Origin: Flavobacterium sp.
Lineage (GTDB): Bacteria > Bacteroidota > Bacteroidia > Flavobacteriales > Flavobacteriaceae
Length of the DNA: 64,000 bases
Direction of reading: 5' to 3'
Assembly: GCA_023259675.1 (NCBI GenBank)
Contig: JALRGT010000008.1
Location: 1 to 64,000 of the forward strand
A model generated the notes under the pieces. It made no database searches. It had not been told where the DNA came from and worked only from the letters and a program-made list of their open reading frames with translations. Below are positions 7,263 to 15,786 of the stretch, piece after piece. Each line of letters opens with the position of its first letter. The stretch's first letter is position 1. The translations under genes and the position numbers were made by a program.

Positions 7263-9869
7263 TTGGCAGCAAAAGATAAAGTGGTTAAGGAAACACCGTT
7301 GATGAAACAATACAATGAGATCAAAAGGAAATATCCGGATGCTTGTTTGTTGTTTAGGGTAGGGGATTTTTATGAAACATTTGGTGAAGATGCTGTAAGG
7401 GCTTCCAAAATATTAGGAATAGTTTTGACAAAGAGGGGCGCTGGCTCCGAAACAGAGACTGCTTTAGCAGGATTTCCACATCATTCCTTAAATACCTATT
7501 TGCCTAAGTTGGTTAAGGCTGGACTTCGTGTGGCTATCTGTGATCAGTTGGAAGATCCTAAAATGACAAAAACGATTGTAAAACGTGGTGTGACAGAGTT
7601 GGTTACTCCAGGAGTTTCTTTGAATGATGAGGTCTTGCAATCCAAAAATAATAATTTTTTGGCGTCGGTCTATTTTACCAATAAATCTATAGGGATATCT
7701 TTCTTGGATGTTTCTACCGGTGAGTTTCTGACTGCGCAGGGAAATGCAGAATATATTGATAAGTTATTGCAGAATTTTAATCCCAGTGAAGTTCTGATTC
7801 AGAAAAACCATAAAAATAATTTTAAAGATACTTTCGGGGAGGATTTTCATAGTTTTTATCTTGAGGATTGGATTTATAAAGAAGATTATGCTTTTGAAAC
7901 GTTGACCAAACATTTTCAGACCGTTTCTTTGAAAGGTTTCGGAATAGAGGATTTGAAGGAAGGTATTGTTGCTTCGGGAGCTATTTTGTATTATTTGTCC
8001 GAAACGCAGCACAATAAGGTCCAGCATATAACCTCTATTCAGCGTATTGCCGAGGATGCCTATGTTTGGATGGATCGTTTTACCATTCGGAATTTAGAAT
8101 TATACCAGAGTTATAACCCCAATGCTGTTACTTTATTGGATGTTATAGATCGAACGCTTTCGCCAATGGGAGGGCGTTTGTTGAAACGTTGGTTGGCATT
8201 GCCTTTGAAAGACAGTAAAAAAATTCAAAGCCGACATCAAGTGGTTTCTTATTTGAAAGAAAATCAGGAGGTGTTGCAAAAAATACAGTACCAAATCAAA
8301 CAGATTTCCGATTTAGAGCGATTGATTTCAAAAATTGCGGCTGGTAAAGTTTCTCCCCGTGAGGTGGTTTGTCTAAAAGAATCTTTAGATGCTATTATTC
8401 CCATAAAGACATTGGCATTAGAAAGTCCCCAGGAGGCCGTTAAAATTATTGGAGATACGCTACATAGTTGTGATTTGCTACGCGAAAAAATTCAGACGAC
8501 ATTAAATCAGGATGCTCCGGTGGCTATTGCCAAAGGAAATGCTATTGCAAGAGGGATTAATTCCGAATTGGACGAACTTCGAGCGATATCAACTTCTGGG
8601 AAAGAATTTCTGGATGGGATTGAGAAAAGAGAATCGGAACGCACAGGAATTACTTCGTTGAAGATTTCTTTTAATAATGTTTTTGGCTATTATATAGAAG
8701 TTAGAAACACGCATAAGGATAAAGTGCCGGCAGAGTGGATTCGAAAACAAACTTTAGTTAATGCAGAGCGTTACATTACGGAAGAGTTAAAAGAATATGA
8801 AGTTAAAATTCTAGGCGCCGAAGAAAAAATCCATAAAATAGAGTTGGAATTATTCGAGCAATTAATTGCTTGGATTGCGACTTATATCAAGCCGGTACAA
8901 TTGAATGCTAATTTGGTGGCGCAATTGGATTGCTTGTGTTCTTTTACACAATTGGCTATAGAAAATAAATATGTCTGTCCGGAAATAGATGAAACTTTTG
9001 AGCTTGAGATTAAGAACGGAAGGCATCCGGTTATTGAAAAACAATTGCCTGTTGGGATGCCTTATATTGCCAATGATGTGTTTTTGGATAGGGAAGTACA
9101 ACAGTTAATCATGATAACGGGTCCGAATATGTCTGGTAAGTCGGCTATTTTGCGTCAAACGGCATTAATTGTGCTCTTGGCTCAAATGGGTAGTTTTGTT
9201 CCGGCAGATAGCGTTAGAATGGGGATTGTCGATAAGATATTTACCAGAGTGGGAGCTTCAGACAATATTTCGATGGGAGAATCTACTTTTATGGTAGAAA
9301 TGAACGAAACAGCATCTATTTTGAATAATATTTCAGATAGGAGTTTGGTCTTGTTGGATGAAATCGGAAGGGGAACTAGTACGTATGACGGAATTTCGAT
9401 TGCCTGGGCCATTGCTGAATTCTTGCATGAGCATCCATCTCAGCCTAAAACACTTTTTGCAACCCATTACCATGAGTTAAATGAAATGAGCGAATCTTTG
9501 ACTAGAATTCAGAATTACAATGTTTCGGTCAAAGAATTAAAAGATACTGTTTTGTTTATTCGAAAATTGGTAAAAGGGGGAAGTGCTCACAGTTTTGGGA
9601 TTCATGTGGCTAAAATGGCCGGGATGCCTCAAATCGTTATTTTGAAAGCGCAGAAGCTTTTGAAGAAGTTAGAGAAAGATCATTCGAGTGAAGCTTTGAG
9701 TGGAATCAAATCGGCAAAAGAGGAGATGCAAATGAGTTTTTTTAATTTAGATGATCCTTTATTGGAAGAAATAAAAGAAGAAATAATAAGTTTAGATATC
9801 AATGCAATTACACCGGTAGAGGCCTTGATGAAGCTAAATGAAATAAAAAGAATGTTGACAAGAAAATAA
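7263..9869 (+). CDS. mutS: DNA mismatch repair ATPase MutS
   Basis: 868 residues, full length for MutS. The mismatch-reading motif is VGDFYE (Phe36-x-Glu38), which inserts at mispaired bases. The C-terminal ATPase shows Walker A GPNMSGKS (about 620-627), Walker B LVLLDEIGRGTSTYDG and the FATHYHEL switch segment. The start is taken as TTG at 7263 (MAAKDK): no in-frame ATG lies upstream in the stretch inspected and the next ATG (MKQYNEIKRK) would trim the conserved N-terminus. It recognises mismatches and recruits MutL. It is a single gene with no obvious hairpin before the downstream tRNA promoter. Confidence 0.97.
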   Translation: MAAKDKVVKETPLMKQYNEIKRKYPDACLLFRVGDFYETFGEDAVRASKILGIVLTKRGAGSETETALAGFPHHSLNTYLPKLVKAGLRVAICDQLEDPKMTKTIVKRGVTELVTPGVSLNDEVLQSKNNNFLASVYFTNKSIGISFLDVSTGEFLTAQGNAEYIDKLLQNFNPSEVLIQKNHKNNFKDTFGEDFHSFYLEDWIYKEDYAFETLTKHFQTVSLKGFGIEDLKEGIVASGAILYYLSETQHNKVQHITSIQRIAEDAYVWMDRFTIRNLELYQSYNPNAVTLLDVIDRTLSPMGGRLLKRWLALPLKDSKKIQSRHQVVSYLKENQEVLQKIQYQIKQISDLERLISKIAAGKVSPREVVCLKESLDAIIPIKTLALESPQEAVKIIGDTLHSCDLLREKIQTTLNQDAPVAIAKGNAIARGINSELDELRAISTSGKEFLDGIEKRESERTGITSLKISFNNVFGYYIEVRNTHKDKVPAEWIRKQTLVNAERYITEELKEYEVKILGAEEKIHKIELELFEQLIAWIATYIKPVQLNANLVAQLDCLCSFTQLAIENKYVCPEIDETFELEIKNGRHPVIEKQLPVGMPYIANDVFLDREVQQLIMITGPNMSGKSAILRQTALIVLLAQMGSFVPADSVRMGIVDKIFTRVGASDNISMGESTFMVEMNETASILNNISDRSLVLLDEIGRGTSTYDGISIAWAIAEFLHEHPSQPKTLFATHYHELNEMSESLTRIQNYNVSVKELKDTVLFIRKLVKGGSAHSFGIHVAKMAGMPQIVILKAQKLLKKLEKDHSSEALSGIKSAKEEMQMSFFNLDDPLLEEIKEEIISLDINAITPVEALMKLNEIKRMLTRK

Positions 9870-9935
9870 TTTTCTGTTTAAAGAATACGTTATCAGAAAG
9901 TTATATAATATATATTATTTTTTTGCAAAAAAGGC

Positions 9936-9965
9936 TTGTGTAATTGAATAAATGTCCTAAATTTG
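9936..9965 (+). promoter_or_regulatory. Promoter of the tRNA-Gly/tRNA-Leu unit
   Basis: TTG (9936-9938), 19-nt spacer, TAAATTTG (9958-9965). This matches the Bacteroidota housekeeping consensus TTG/TAnnTTTG and is one of the best promoters in the window. Transcription would start near 9972, about 43 nt before the first tRNA. Confidence 0.8.
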
Positions 9966-10014
9966 CATCCGCAATACAGAACAAGTATTGTCGTTCTTAT
10001 AAAGATTTTGAAAC

Positions 10015-10087
10015 GCGAAAATAGCTCAGTTGGTAGAGCGCGACCTTGCCAAGGTCGAGGTCGCGGGTTCGAGCCCCGTTTTTCGCT
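10015..10087 (+). tRNA. tRNA-Gly (GCC)
   Basis: 73-nt cloverleaf. The acceptor stem GCGAAAA pairs with TTTTCGC; the anticodon stem CGACC/GGTCG encloses loop TTGCCAA with anticodon GCC at 10048-10050; the T arm carries TTCGAGC. No CCA is encoded. It is the first gene of a two-tRNA transcript. Confidence 0.96.
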
Positions 10088-10100
10088 CGATTTACATCAT

Positions 10101-10186
10101 GCTCGGATGGTGAAATTGGTAGACACGCTGGACTTAAAATCCAGTGAACAGCAATGTTCGTGCGGGTTCAAGTCCCGCTCTGAGTA
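10101..10186 (+). tRNA. tRNA-Leu (UAA)
   Basis: 86 nt, with a long variable arm typical of class II tRNAs. The acceptor stem GCTCGGA pairs with TCTGAGT through two G-U pairs; the anticodon stem CTGGA/TCCAG has anticodon TAA at 10135-10137; the T stem is GCGGG/CCCGC. It follows tRNA-Gly after 13 nt and is cotranscribed. Confidence 0.95.
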
Positions 10187-10189
10187 CTA

Positions 10190-10217
10190 AGCCTCTTCTT
10201 TTTGAAGAGGCTTTTTT
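10190..10217 (+). terminator. Terminator of the tRNA-Gly/tRNA-Leu unit
   Basis: Stem AGCCTCTTC/GAAGAGGCT with a short T-rich loop, followed directly by a T tract. It begins a few nucleotides after the tRNA-Leu 3' end. Confidence 0.88.
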
Positions 10218-10320
10218 GTTTTATATGAATTTATAATTTTAAAATCAAAATGGTGTTTTGTAATTATAAATTTTAGGTGTCTTTATTTTGTGTAAATTGA
10301 CTTTTTAAATCGAAAGCTTC

Positions 10321-10689
10321 ATGGGTACTTTTGTAATTAGTAAAAGATTTAATGATCAATATAAATTTGTGTTTACTTCCAGAAAGGGTAAGGTGGTTTT
10401 TACCAGTTTGAGTTATGAACTAAAATTTGAATGTGAGGAAAGTATTCAAAAATTTAAACTGGCAATTGATACAGCAGAATTTTTAAAATTTAAATCTTCT
10501 GGTGGTAAATATTTTTTTAAATTGATTTTTGAAGGGAAACATTTTGCCACGAGCAGAAAATATTCAACGGCATTAATGTTGCAAAAAGGGGTGAGTGAAA
10601 TTGTAAAGTATGGACCTCAATCTGAAATTCTGGATTTTGCTGATGAAGCCTTTGTTTTTGAAGAAGAAATTGTTGAACAAGAGTTCTGA
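10321..10689 (+). CDS. DUF1508 (YegP-like) protein with two tandem repeats
   Basis: 122 residues, no signal peptide. Two DUF1508-type repeats: residues about 3-45 (FVISKRFNDQYKFVFTSRKG, then FTSLSYELKFECEESI) and about 50-95 (FLKFKSSGGKYFFKLIFEGK, then ATSRKYSTALMLQKGV). Both repeats are more diverged than in typical YegP proteins. The C-terminus is acidic (EEEIVEQEF). The function of the family is unknown. It stands alone and ends in front of a shared bidirectional terminator. Confidence 0.7.
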   Translation: MGTFVISKRFNDQYKFVFTSRKGKVVFTSLSYELKFECEESIQKFKLAIDTAEFLKFKSSGGKYFFKLIFEGKHFATSRKYSTALMLQKGVSEIVKYGPQSEILDFADEAFVFEEEIVEQEF

Positions 10690-10741
10690 TATTTTTTAAA
10701 ATAAGTCAGTTAGGAGTTTTAAAAAAAAATATAAGACATAA

Positions 10742-10776
10742 AAAAGCCATCTCGCAATGCGGATGGCTTTGATTTT
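10742..10776. terminator. Bidirectional terminator between convergent genes
   Basis: AAAGCCATC / GATGGCTTT stem with a CGC-AAT-GCG inner hairpin, flanked by A-rich sequence on the left and T-rich on the right. It sits between the stop codons of the DUF1508 gene (plus) and the small lipoprotein gene (minus), so it can serve both. Confidence 0.85.
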
Positions 10777-10792
10777 TTTAGATTGCTTCTAA

Positions 10793-10984
10793 TTACTCAG
10801 CAGCAGGAGCTTCAACAGCAGCAGAATCAACTTCTACAGCAGCAGTGTCAACAGCTACATCAGCAGAATCAACAGCTACAACAGTAGTGTCAGCAGCTAC
10901 TTCTTCAGCAGAAGCATCAGCTTTTTTACAAGAAACAACAGTTAAAACAGCAACAACAGCTAAACTTAAAAATACTTTTTTCAT
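10793..10984 (-). CDS. Small Ala/Val/Asp-rich lipoprotein
   Basis: 63 residues. A lipoprotein signal (MKKVFLSLAVVAVLTVVSC) has a lipobox with Cys19, followed by KK. The mature part of about 44 residues is low-complexity and strongly acidic, built from VDSA/VDTA/VEVDSAAVE-like repeats. No fold is predictable. Such short acidic lipoproteins are frequent in Flavobacterium, without known function. A TATCTTTG -7-like box occurs on the minus strand at 11029-11022. Clear start, signal and terminator make it a real gene. Confidence 0.72.
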   Translation of the reverse strand: MKKVFLSLAVVAVLTVVSCKKADASAEEVAADTTVVAVDSADVAVDTAAVEVDSAAVEAPAAE

Positions 10985-11436
10985 CTTACTTTATTATAAA
11001 AGGTTAATTATTAATTCGAGGCAAAGATATAAAATTTTTGATATGTAAAATATTTTTTCAATTTTTTTTTAAAAATAAAATTGGAGATAAAAAGAGGACA
11101 TTTTTAAGGGGTGTAAATACGAAATTAATCTGTTATAAATCATGAATATTAAATTTGAAATTGGATAAACTGATTTTTTTGGGGTTAACGAATACTTTTT
11201 TTAATTAATTGATTTTAAATAAAATAAAAAAGAATGTGTTGTGTTTCTGAAAAGCTACTACGAAATTTGAAGTTGCTTTTTTATCTAAAAGGAACACTAA
11301 TTTCAATGTTGATTTTTCTGGGTGTTTTTAGGGTAGTATCTGAATAAATTTTTTTAAGAAAAATGGTGCTCTATTTTTGAAAATAACGAAAAAATAAAGG
11401 GTTAAAATGGACTAAAAATTAAGAATTCTCAGTCGG
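10985..11436. other. Gene-free AT-rich spacer
   Basis: About 450 bases between the lipoprotein start and the waaA stop. Apart from the lipoprotein promoter region I see one imperfect hairpin (AAAGCTACT at 11251-11259 with AGTTGCTTT at 11271-11279, one mismatch), which could be a weak terminator for waaA about 150 nt past its stop. No coding potential is evident. Confidence 0.5.
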
Positions 11437-12681
11437 TTAGTTTTCTTGTTTTAATATTTTTTTTAGGACACTGTTTGTTGCTCCTTTATTCATGGAGATA
11501 AAAGTGCTGCAAATATGTCCTTTTTCGCTACGGTAAGCATCATCTAAAATTAAATCTCCAAAGGTATTATTTAACTCTTTTTGGGTCGTAATGGAAATGC
11601 ATCCTCCTATATTTACTAAAGCAGTTGCTTCCTGAAAATGGGAATAATTTGGTCCGATTACAATTGGAACACCAAAAGTTGCCGGTTCCAATAAATTATG
11701 AACCCCTGGATTTCCAAAACCACCACCTACATAGGCAATATCGGCATAACTATAAATTTTTGTAAGAATTCCGATAGTATCAATTATAAAAACATCAAAA
11801 TCAGCTAGGTTTTCACTTTCTTTTTCAGAGAATAAAACTGTTTTTTTGGTGAGGCTGTTTTTTAAATGCTCAATTTGTTCCGTTTTAATATTGTGTGGCG
11901 CAATAATAAATTTAACAGGAAGCGTGGTAGTATTTATAAAATGAGTTAATAAGGTTTCGTCTTTTGGCCATGAGCTTCCTATTACTATGGTTAAAGTGTT
12001 GTTTTTGAAAGTTGAAATAAAATCTAAGGTGTTTTCTTTTTCTAAAATTGAGGCGACTCTGTCGAAACGGGTATCACCGGAAACAATCACGTTGGTTTTG
12101 CCTAATTGGAAAAGTAATTTTTTTGAGTTTTCGTCCTGTACAAAAAAGTAGGTAAATGTGTTCAATGCTTTTCTGTAAAAACCACCGTACCATTTGAAAA
12201 AAAGTTGATTTTGTCTTAATATACCCGAAATTAAATAGGTTGGGGTGTTTTGTTTTTTTAATTCATTTAAATAGTTCAACCAATATTCGTATTTGATGAA
12301 AAAGACCATTTCAGGGTGAGCCAATTTTAAAAATTCTTGTGCATTTTTTTTGGTGTCTAATGGAAGATAGACCGTTGCATCGGCAATGGTGTTGTTTTTA
12401 CGGACTTCGTAACCAGATGGAGAGAAAAAGCTGACTATGATTTTATGATTCGGAAATTCCGTTTTTATTTTTTCAATAACCGGTAAGCCTTGTTCATATT
12501 CACCTAAAGAAGCGGCATGGAACCAAATAGTTTTGTCTGAAGGTTTTATCTTTTGTTTTAATGTGGAGTAAACTGCTTTCCGACCTATAATGAAAAGTTT
12601 TATTTTTGGATTGAAAAGAGCGATGATTTTTAACGAAAAACCAGCAAAACGAATAACTAAATTATATAGAAAAAGCATCAT
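11437..12681 (-). CDS. waaA: 3-deoxy-D-manno-octulosonic acid (Kdo) transferase
   Basis: 414 residues, GT30 family. It attaches Kdo from CMP-Kdo to lipid A precursor at the inner face of the cytoplasmic membrane. The N-terminus has a hydrophobic anchor (MMLFLYNLVIRFAGFSLKII), then WFHAASLGEYEQG with His55 and the catalytic Glu61, FFSPSGYE, the YEYWLNYL stretch, GDTRFDRV, and the C-terminal nucleotide-sugar domain with YVGGGFGNPGVHNLLEPA. I chose the ATG pair at 12681/12678 rather than the TTG at 12684. It is divergent from the DegT aminotransferase gene. Confidence 0.93.
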   Translation of the reverse strand: MMLFLYNLVIRFAGFSLKIIALFNPKIKLFIIGRKAVYSTLKQKIKPSDKTIWFHAASLGEYEQGLPVIEKIKTEFPNHKIIVSFFSPSGYEVRKNNTIADATVYLPLDTKKNAQEFLKLAHPEMVFFIKYEYWLNYLNELKKQNTPTYLISGILRQNQLFFKWYGGFYRKALNTFTYFFVQDENSKKLLFQLGKTNVIVSGDTRFDRVASILEKENTLDFISTFKNNTLTIVIGSSWPKDETLLTHFINTTTLPVKFIIAPHNIKTEQIEHLKNSLTKKTVLFSEKESENLADFDVFIIDTIGILTKIYSYADIAYVGGGFGNPGVHNLLEPATFGVPIVIGPNYSHFQEATALVNIGGCISITTQKELNNTFGDLILDDAYRSEKGHICSTFISMNKGATNSVLKKILKQEN

Positions 12682-12724
12682 CAAATTTTTGTCGCTAAAA
12701 TACGGTTTCTTTATTTTATTTTCA

Positions 12725-12755
12725 TTGGTTTAAACTCATTAAATAACTATTTTTG
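12725..12755 (+). promoter_or_regulatory. Promoter of the DegT aminotransferase gene
   Basis: TTG (12725-12727), 20-nt spacer, TATTTTTG (12748-12755): a full match to the TTG/TAnnTTTG consensus. It predicts a leader of roughly 85-90 nt before the ATG at 12850. Confidence 0.65.
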
Positions 12756-12849
12756 TTGCTCATTTTATGAAAGTGTTTGTTGTTTTCAGAAATCCCAAAA
12801 TAACGTTACCCCGAGCTCCGTTGAAGGGCGAACTTTAATCCAAAATTCA

Positions 12850-13983
12850 ATGAAAAAAATTCAAATGGTTGACCTAAAAAGTCAATATGATACGATTGCC
12901 TCTGTTGTAAATGCTTCGATTCAGGAAGTTTTAAATACAAATACTTATATCAATGGACCACAAGTTCATCAATTTCAGAAATCCTTAGAAGAATATCTTG
13001 ATGTAAAACATGTAATTCCATGTGCCAATGGAACCGATGCTTTGCAAATTGCCATGATGGGATTAGGGTTGCAACCGGGAGATGAGGTAATCACTGCCGA
13101 TTTTACGTTTGCTGCTACTGTAGAAGTGATTGCTTTATTGCAATTGACTCCGGTTTTAGTTGATGTAGATTTGGATACTATGAATATTTCTTTAGAGAGA
13201 ATCAAAAATGCGATTACTCCAAAAACTAAAGCAATTGTTCCGGTACATTTGTTTGGTCGCGCGGCCAATATGGAGGCCATAATGGAATTGGCTAACGAAC
13301 ATAATTTGTTTGTAATTGAGGATAATGCTCAGGCTATTGGTGCTAATTATACGTTTCCTGACGGAACGAAAAAGAAAGTGGGAACTATCGGTCAGGTAGG
13401 GGCGACTTCTTTTTTTCCATCTAAGAATTTAGGTTGTTATGGAGATGGGGGTGCTATTTTTACGAATGATGATGCTTTGGCACATAGGCTTCGTGGAATT
13501 GTCAATCACGGAATGTACGAGCGTTATCATCATGATGTAGTGGGAGTAAATTCACGTTTAGACAGCATTCAGGCGGCAGTTTTGAATGCGAAATTACCTT
13601 TGTTAGACAAGTACAATGCTGCACGTCGATTGGCTGCGTCAAAATATAATAAAGCATTTTCGGGTCATTCCAATATAGTGACTCCTGAGTTTGATTGGGA
13701 TGGAGACGATCACGTTTTTCATCAATATACGTTGCGAATCATTAATGCCGATAGAAATGGTTTGATGCAATATTTATTGGATAAAGGAATTCCATGTGCG
13801 ATTTATTATCCAATTCCATTGCATTCGCAAAAAGCTTATGTTGATGTGCGTTACAAAGAAGAAGATTTTCCTGTGACCAATCAATTGGTGAAAGAAGTAA
13901 TTGCTTTGCCAATGCACACCGAATTGGATGATGACCAAATTCAATTTATTACCGATTCTGTTTTGGAATTTTTAAAGCAGTAA
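12850..13983 (+). CDS. DegT/DnrJ/EryC1/StrS-family PLP-dependent sugar aminotransferase
   Basis: 377 residues, full length for the family. Start segment MVDLKSQYD; ANGTDALQIAM binds the PLP phosphate; DEVITADFTFAATVE; VIEDNAQAIGA with the PLP-contacting Asp; SFFPSKNLGCYGDGGA with the Schiff-base Lys192; and HQYTLRI with YYPIPLHSQ at the C-terminus. These enzymes transaminate nucleotide-linked keto-sugars for surface polysaccharides; the motif pattern resembles the WbpE-like 3-keto-sugar group, but the substrate is not certain. It follows the waaA promoter region in divergent orientation, consistent with an envelope glycan role. Confidence 0.88.
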   Translation: MKKIQMVDLKSQYDTIASVVNASIQEVLNTNTYINGPQVHQFQKSLEEYLDVKHVIPCANGTDALQIAMMGLGLQPGDEVITADFTFAATVEVIALLQLTPVLVDVDLDTMNISLERIKNAITPKTKAIVPVHLFGRAANMEAIMELANEHNLFVIEDNAQAIGANYTFPDGTKKKVGTIGQVGATSFFPSKNLGCYGDGGAIFTNDDALAHRLRGIVNHGMYERYHHDVVGVNSRLDSIQAAVLNAKLPLLDKYNAARRLAASKYNKAFSGHSNIVTPEFDWDGDDHVFHQYTLRIINADRNGLMQYLLDKGIPCAIYYPIPLHSQKAYVDVRYKEEDFPVTNQLVKEVIALPMHTELDDDQIQFITDSVLEFLKQ

Positions 13984-13985
13984 TT

Positions 13986-14429
13986 ATGAAAAAGTCTTTA
14001 TTTGTATTTGCATTACTTTTGATTTCATTTTCTAATTGGGCACAAACCAAAAATGTTTCCAAAGAAGAAAATGCAGTTGCTAACAGCGTTGAAGCTTTTC
14101 GTAAAGCCTTAATTAACCCTAGTGAGAATCAATTGAAGGAATTGACGTCAAAAGATTTAAGTTACGGACATTCTAGCGGAGTACTTCAAAATCAAGAATT
14201 ATTTATCGAAAAATTGTTAAATGGCGAATCGGATTTTGTGACAATTGAATTTCAAAATCAAAGTATTCAAATTAGTGGAGATGTGGCTGTAGTTAGACAT
14301 AATTTAGCTGCACATACAAAAGATAGTGGAGTAGAGAAGGATATCAAAATTGGTATTATGTTAGTTTGGCAAAAGCAAAAAGGAAAATGGTTGTTGGTGG
14401 CTAGACAAGCTTTTAAATTGCCTTCTTAA
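13986..14429 (+). CDS. Secreted NTF2-like (DUF4440-type) protein
   Basis: 147 residues. A signal peptide (MKKSLFVFALLLISFSNWAQ) is followed by a small alpha+beta cone of the NTF2 superfamily: ANSVEAFRKALI, KELTSKDLSYGHSSG, FVTIEFQNQ and GIMLVWQKQKGKWLLVARQAF. No catalytic set is obvious. It starts 2 nt after the aminotransferase stop, so it is in the same transcript, and it ends at a terminator hairpin. Role unknown; exported to the periplasm or beyond. Confidence 0.78.
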   Translation: MKKSLFVFALLLISFSNWAQTKNVSKEENAVANSVEAFRKALINPSENQLKELTSKDLSYGHSSGVLQNQELFIEKLLNGESDFVTIEFQNQSIQISGDVAVVRHNLAAHTKDSGVEKDIKIGIMLVWQKQKGKWLLVARQAFKLPS

Positions 14430-14453
14430 CATACAAAACAATAATAATTTTAG

Positions 14454-14490
14454 AATCCCAAATTAGCTTGTGCCGATTTGGGATTTTTTA
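14454..14490 (+). terminator. Terminator of the aminotransferase/NTF2 operon
   Basis: AATCCCAAAT (14454-14463) pairs perfectly with ATTTGGGATT (14476-14485), 12-nt loop, followed by Ts on the plus strand. Confidence 0.87.
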
Positions 14491-14874
14491 TTATAGCACT
14501 AATTCAGTGTAAAGTTTTTCAAAAGTTTGGTCTAAATCAGTACTAAACCCTGAATGCGGTCTTGAGGTTTGTATGCTCGAACTTTTAACAGCGGTTAACC
14601 ATCTAAATCGTTCGTCTTTTTCAAATTGTGCAATTGGACCAGCATCTTTTTTGCCTTCACAAATAGCTACAAATGAATCTAAATTGATTTTGAGTTGGTC
14701 TAAATCAAATTCTTTGCAAAAAGAAGTAATTTTATCAGCGGGGATTTGATATTGAATGCGTAAATATTTCTGACGCTTACAATAAAGCATCAAACCCACA
14801 TTGATAAATTCTTCGCGTTCTACTCTAGGTACGACACGAATGACAGCATAATCATATAAGTGTTTTTCGTGCAT
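14491..14874 (-). CDS. DUF3037 protein, partner of the HipA-like kinase
   Basis: 127 residues, matching the DUF3037 family: YDYAVIRVVPRVEREEFINVGLMLYC near the N-terminus (given here only as the region of residues 7-32), then LRIQYQIPADKITSFC, PIAQFEKDERFRWLTAVKSS and SSIQTSRPHSG. No enzyme motif is evident. Its first 23 bases overlap the end of the upstream HipA-like kinase gene, which implies translational coupling. The pair recurs across bacteria as a two-gene unit. By analogy with HipBA it could be a modulator or substrate of the kinase, but it has no helix-turn-helix, so it is not a HipB-type DNA-binding antitoxin. Function unknown. Confidence 0.8.
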   Translation of the reverse strand: MHEKHLYDYAVIRVVPRVEREEFINVGLMLYCKRQKYLRIQYQIPADKITSFCKEFDLDQLKINLDSFVAICEGKKDAGPIAQFEKDERFRWLTAVKSSSIQTSRPHSGFSTDLDQTFEKLYTELVL

Positions 14875-15640
14875 CTTGAGCTTGTTTTAAAAATATTTCG
14901 GCGTTCTTTAAACGTAGGCTTAAAAACTGAAAATAAATGGCTTTGATTTCGTCTGCTGTTATGGTTTGATCTTCCCATTGCAACCAATCTTCCGGAATTT
15001 GATTTACAATTTCTTCCAGAATCGTATCAGTCAATAGTGCAGTGTATTCTTGATGTGCTTCTTCTAGTTTTGATGCTTTTGGCAATAAAACATGATCTTT
15101 TATCAATGCAAATGGAGTGAAGGCTGTCTTTTCCCAGTTAGTCCATGAATGATGGAAATAAAAGGAAGCGCCATGGTCAATTAACCAAAGTTCTTTTTTC
15201 CAAATTAAGAGATTGGTATTTTTGAAAGTACGGTCAACATTGGTAATAAAAGCATCTAGCCAAACAATTTTTGAAGCCATTAATGCTTCACAATCATTGG
15301 CCGCGGCATCATAAGTTATAGCACCTGATAAGTAATGCAACCCTAGATTTAAACCTTGACTGAACTTTAAAAGGTCTTGAATTTCTTCATCTGCTTCTGT
15401 TCTTCCAAAGGCTTCGTCCAGTTGGGCAAAAACCAATTCAGGAACAGGTAATCCTAAAAATTTTGCGATTTGACCGCCTAGAAATTCGGCAATCAATGCT
15501 TTTACACCATGACCTGCACCTCTAAATTTCAGTACATATTTAAATTCGTCGTCGGCTTCGGCCAAAGCAGGTAAAGAGCCTCCTTCTCGTAGTGGAGTGA
15601 TATATCTAGTAACGTTTACGGTTCGTAAATTTAAATTCAT
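14852..15640 (-). CDS. HipA-like Ser/Thr kinase fold protein
   Basis: 262 residues from the ATG at 15640 (MNLNLRTVNVTRYI); an in-frame ATG 7 codons upstream is less likely. Kinase-like features are present in order: a Gly-rich/Lys segment KYVLKFRGAG with Lys38 for ATP, AEFLGGQIAKFLGLPVPE with Glu52, a catalytic-loop-like FITNVDRTFKNTNLL with Asp136 and Asn141, and a metal-binding LWLIDHGASF with Asp155. It is much shorter than full HipA toxins (about 440 residues) and lacks their N-terminal domain. It is fused operonically to DUF3037. Real HipA targets glutamyl-tRNA synthetase; the target here is unknown. Kinase activity is inferred from the retained residues. Confidence 0.8.
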   Translation of the reverse strand: MNLNLRTVNVTRYITPLREGGSLPALAEADDEFKYVLKFRGAGHGVKALIAEFLGGQIAKFLGLPVPELVFAQLDEAFGRTEADEEIQDLLKFSQGLNLGLHYLSGAITYDAAANDCEALMASKIVWLDAFITNVDRTFKNTNLLIWKKELWLIDHGASFYFHHSWTNWEKTAFTPFALIKDHVLLPKASKLEEAHQEYTALLTDTILEEIVNQIPEDWLQWEDQTITADEIKAIYFQFLSLRLKNAEIFLKQAQDARKTLI

Positions 15641-15720
15641 AAAAAGAAATTCTTTGAACAAAGATAACTAAAAATCTAGGATAGTATTCTAGAAGGGTTT
15701 TACGATAATAAGGTTCTTTA

Positions 15721-15759
15721 AAACAAAAATCCCCACAAACAGTAAGTTTATGAGGATTT
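15721..15759 (-). terminator. Terminator of fabD
   Basis: 15727-15740 pairs with 15746-15759 to give a 14-bp stem with two G-U pairs in the minus-strand RNA and a 5-nt loop, followed by a T-rich tail. It lies about 30 nt past the fabD stop. Confidence 0.8.
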
Positions 15760-15786
15760 CATTTATAGATAATCGTTAACTACTAA

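Noticed and set aside
9963..10190. 75-codon ORF across the tRNA-Gly/tRNA-Leu region
   Set aside because: It reads straight through two clear tRNA genes and their promoter; not a protein gene.
10845..11048. ORF antisense to the small lipoprotein
   Set aside because: Ser/Thr/Ala repeats mirror the lipoprotein's codons; the other strand has the lipobox and terminator.
11251..11279. Hairpin as a firm terminator for waaA
   Set aside because: One mismatch, 11-nt loop and about 150 nt past the stop; mentioned only as weak.
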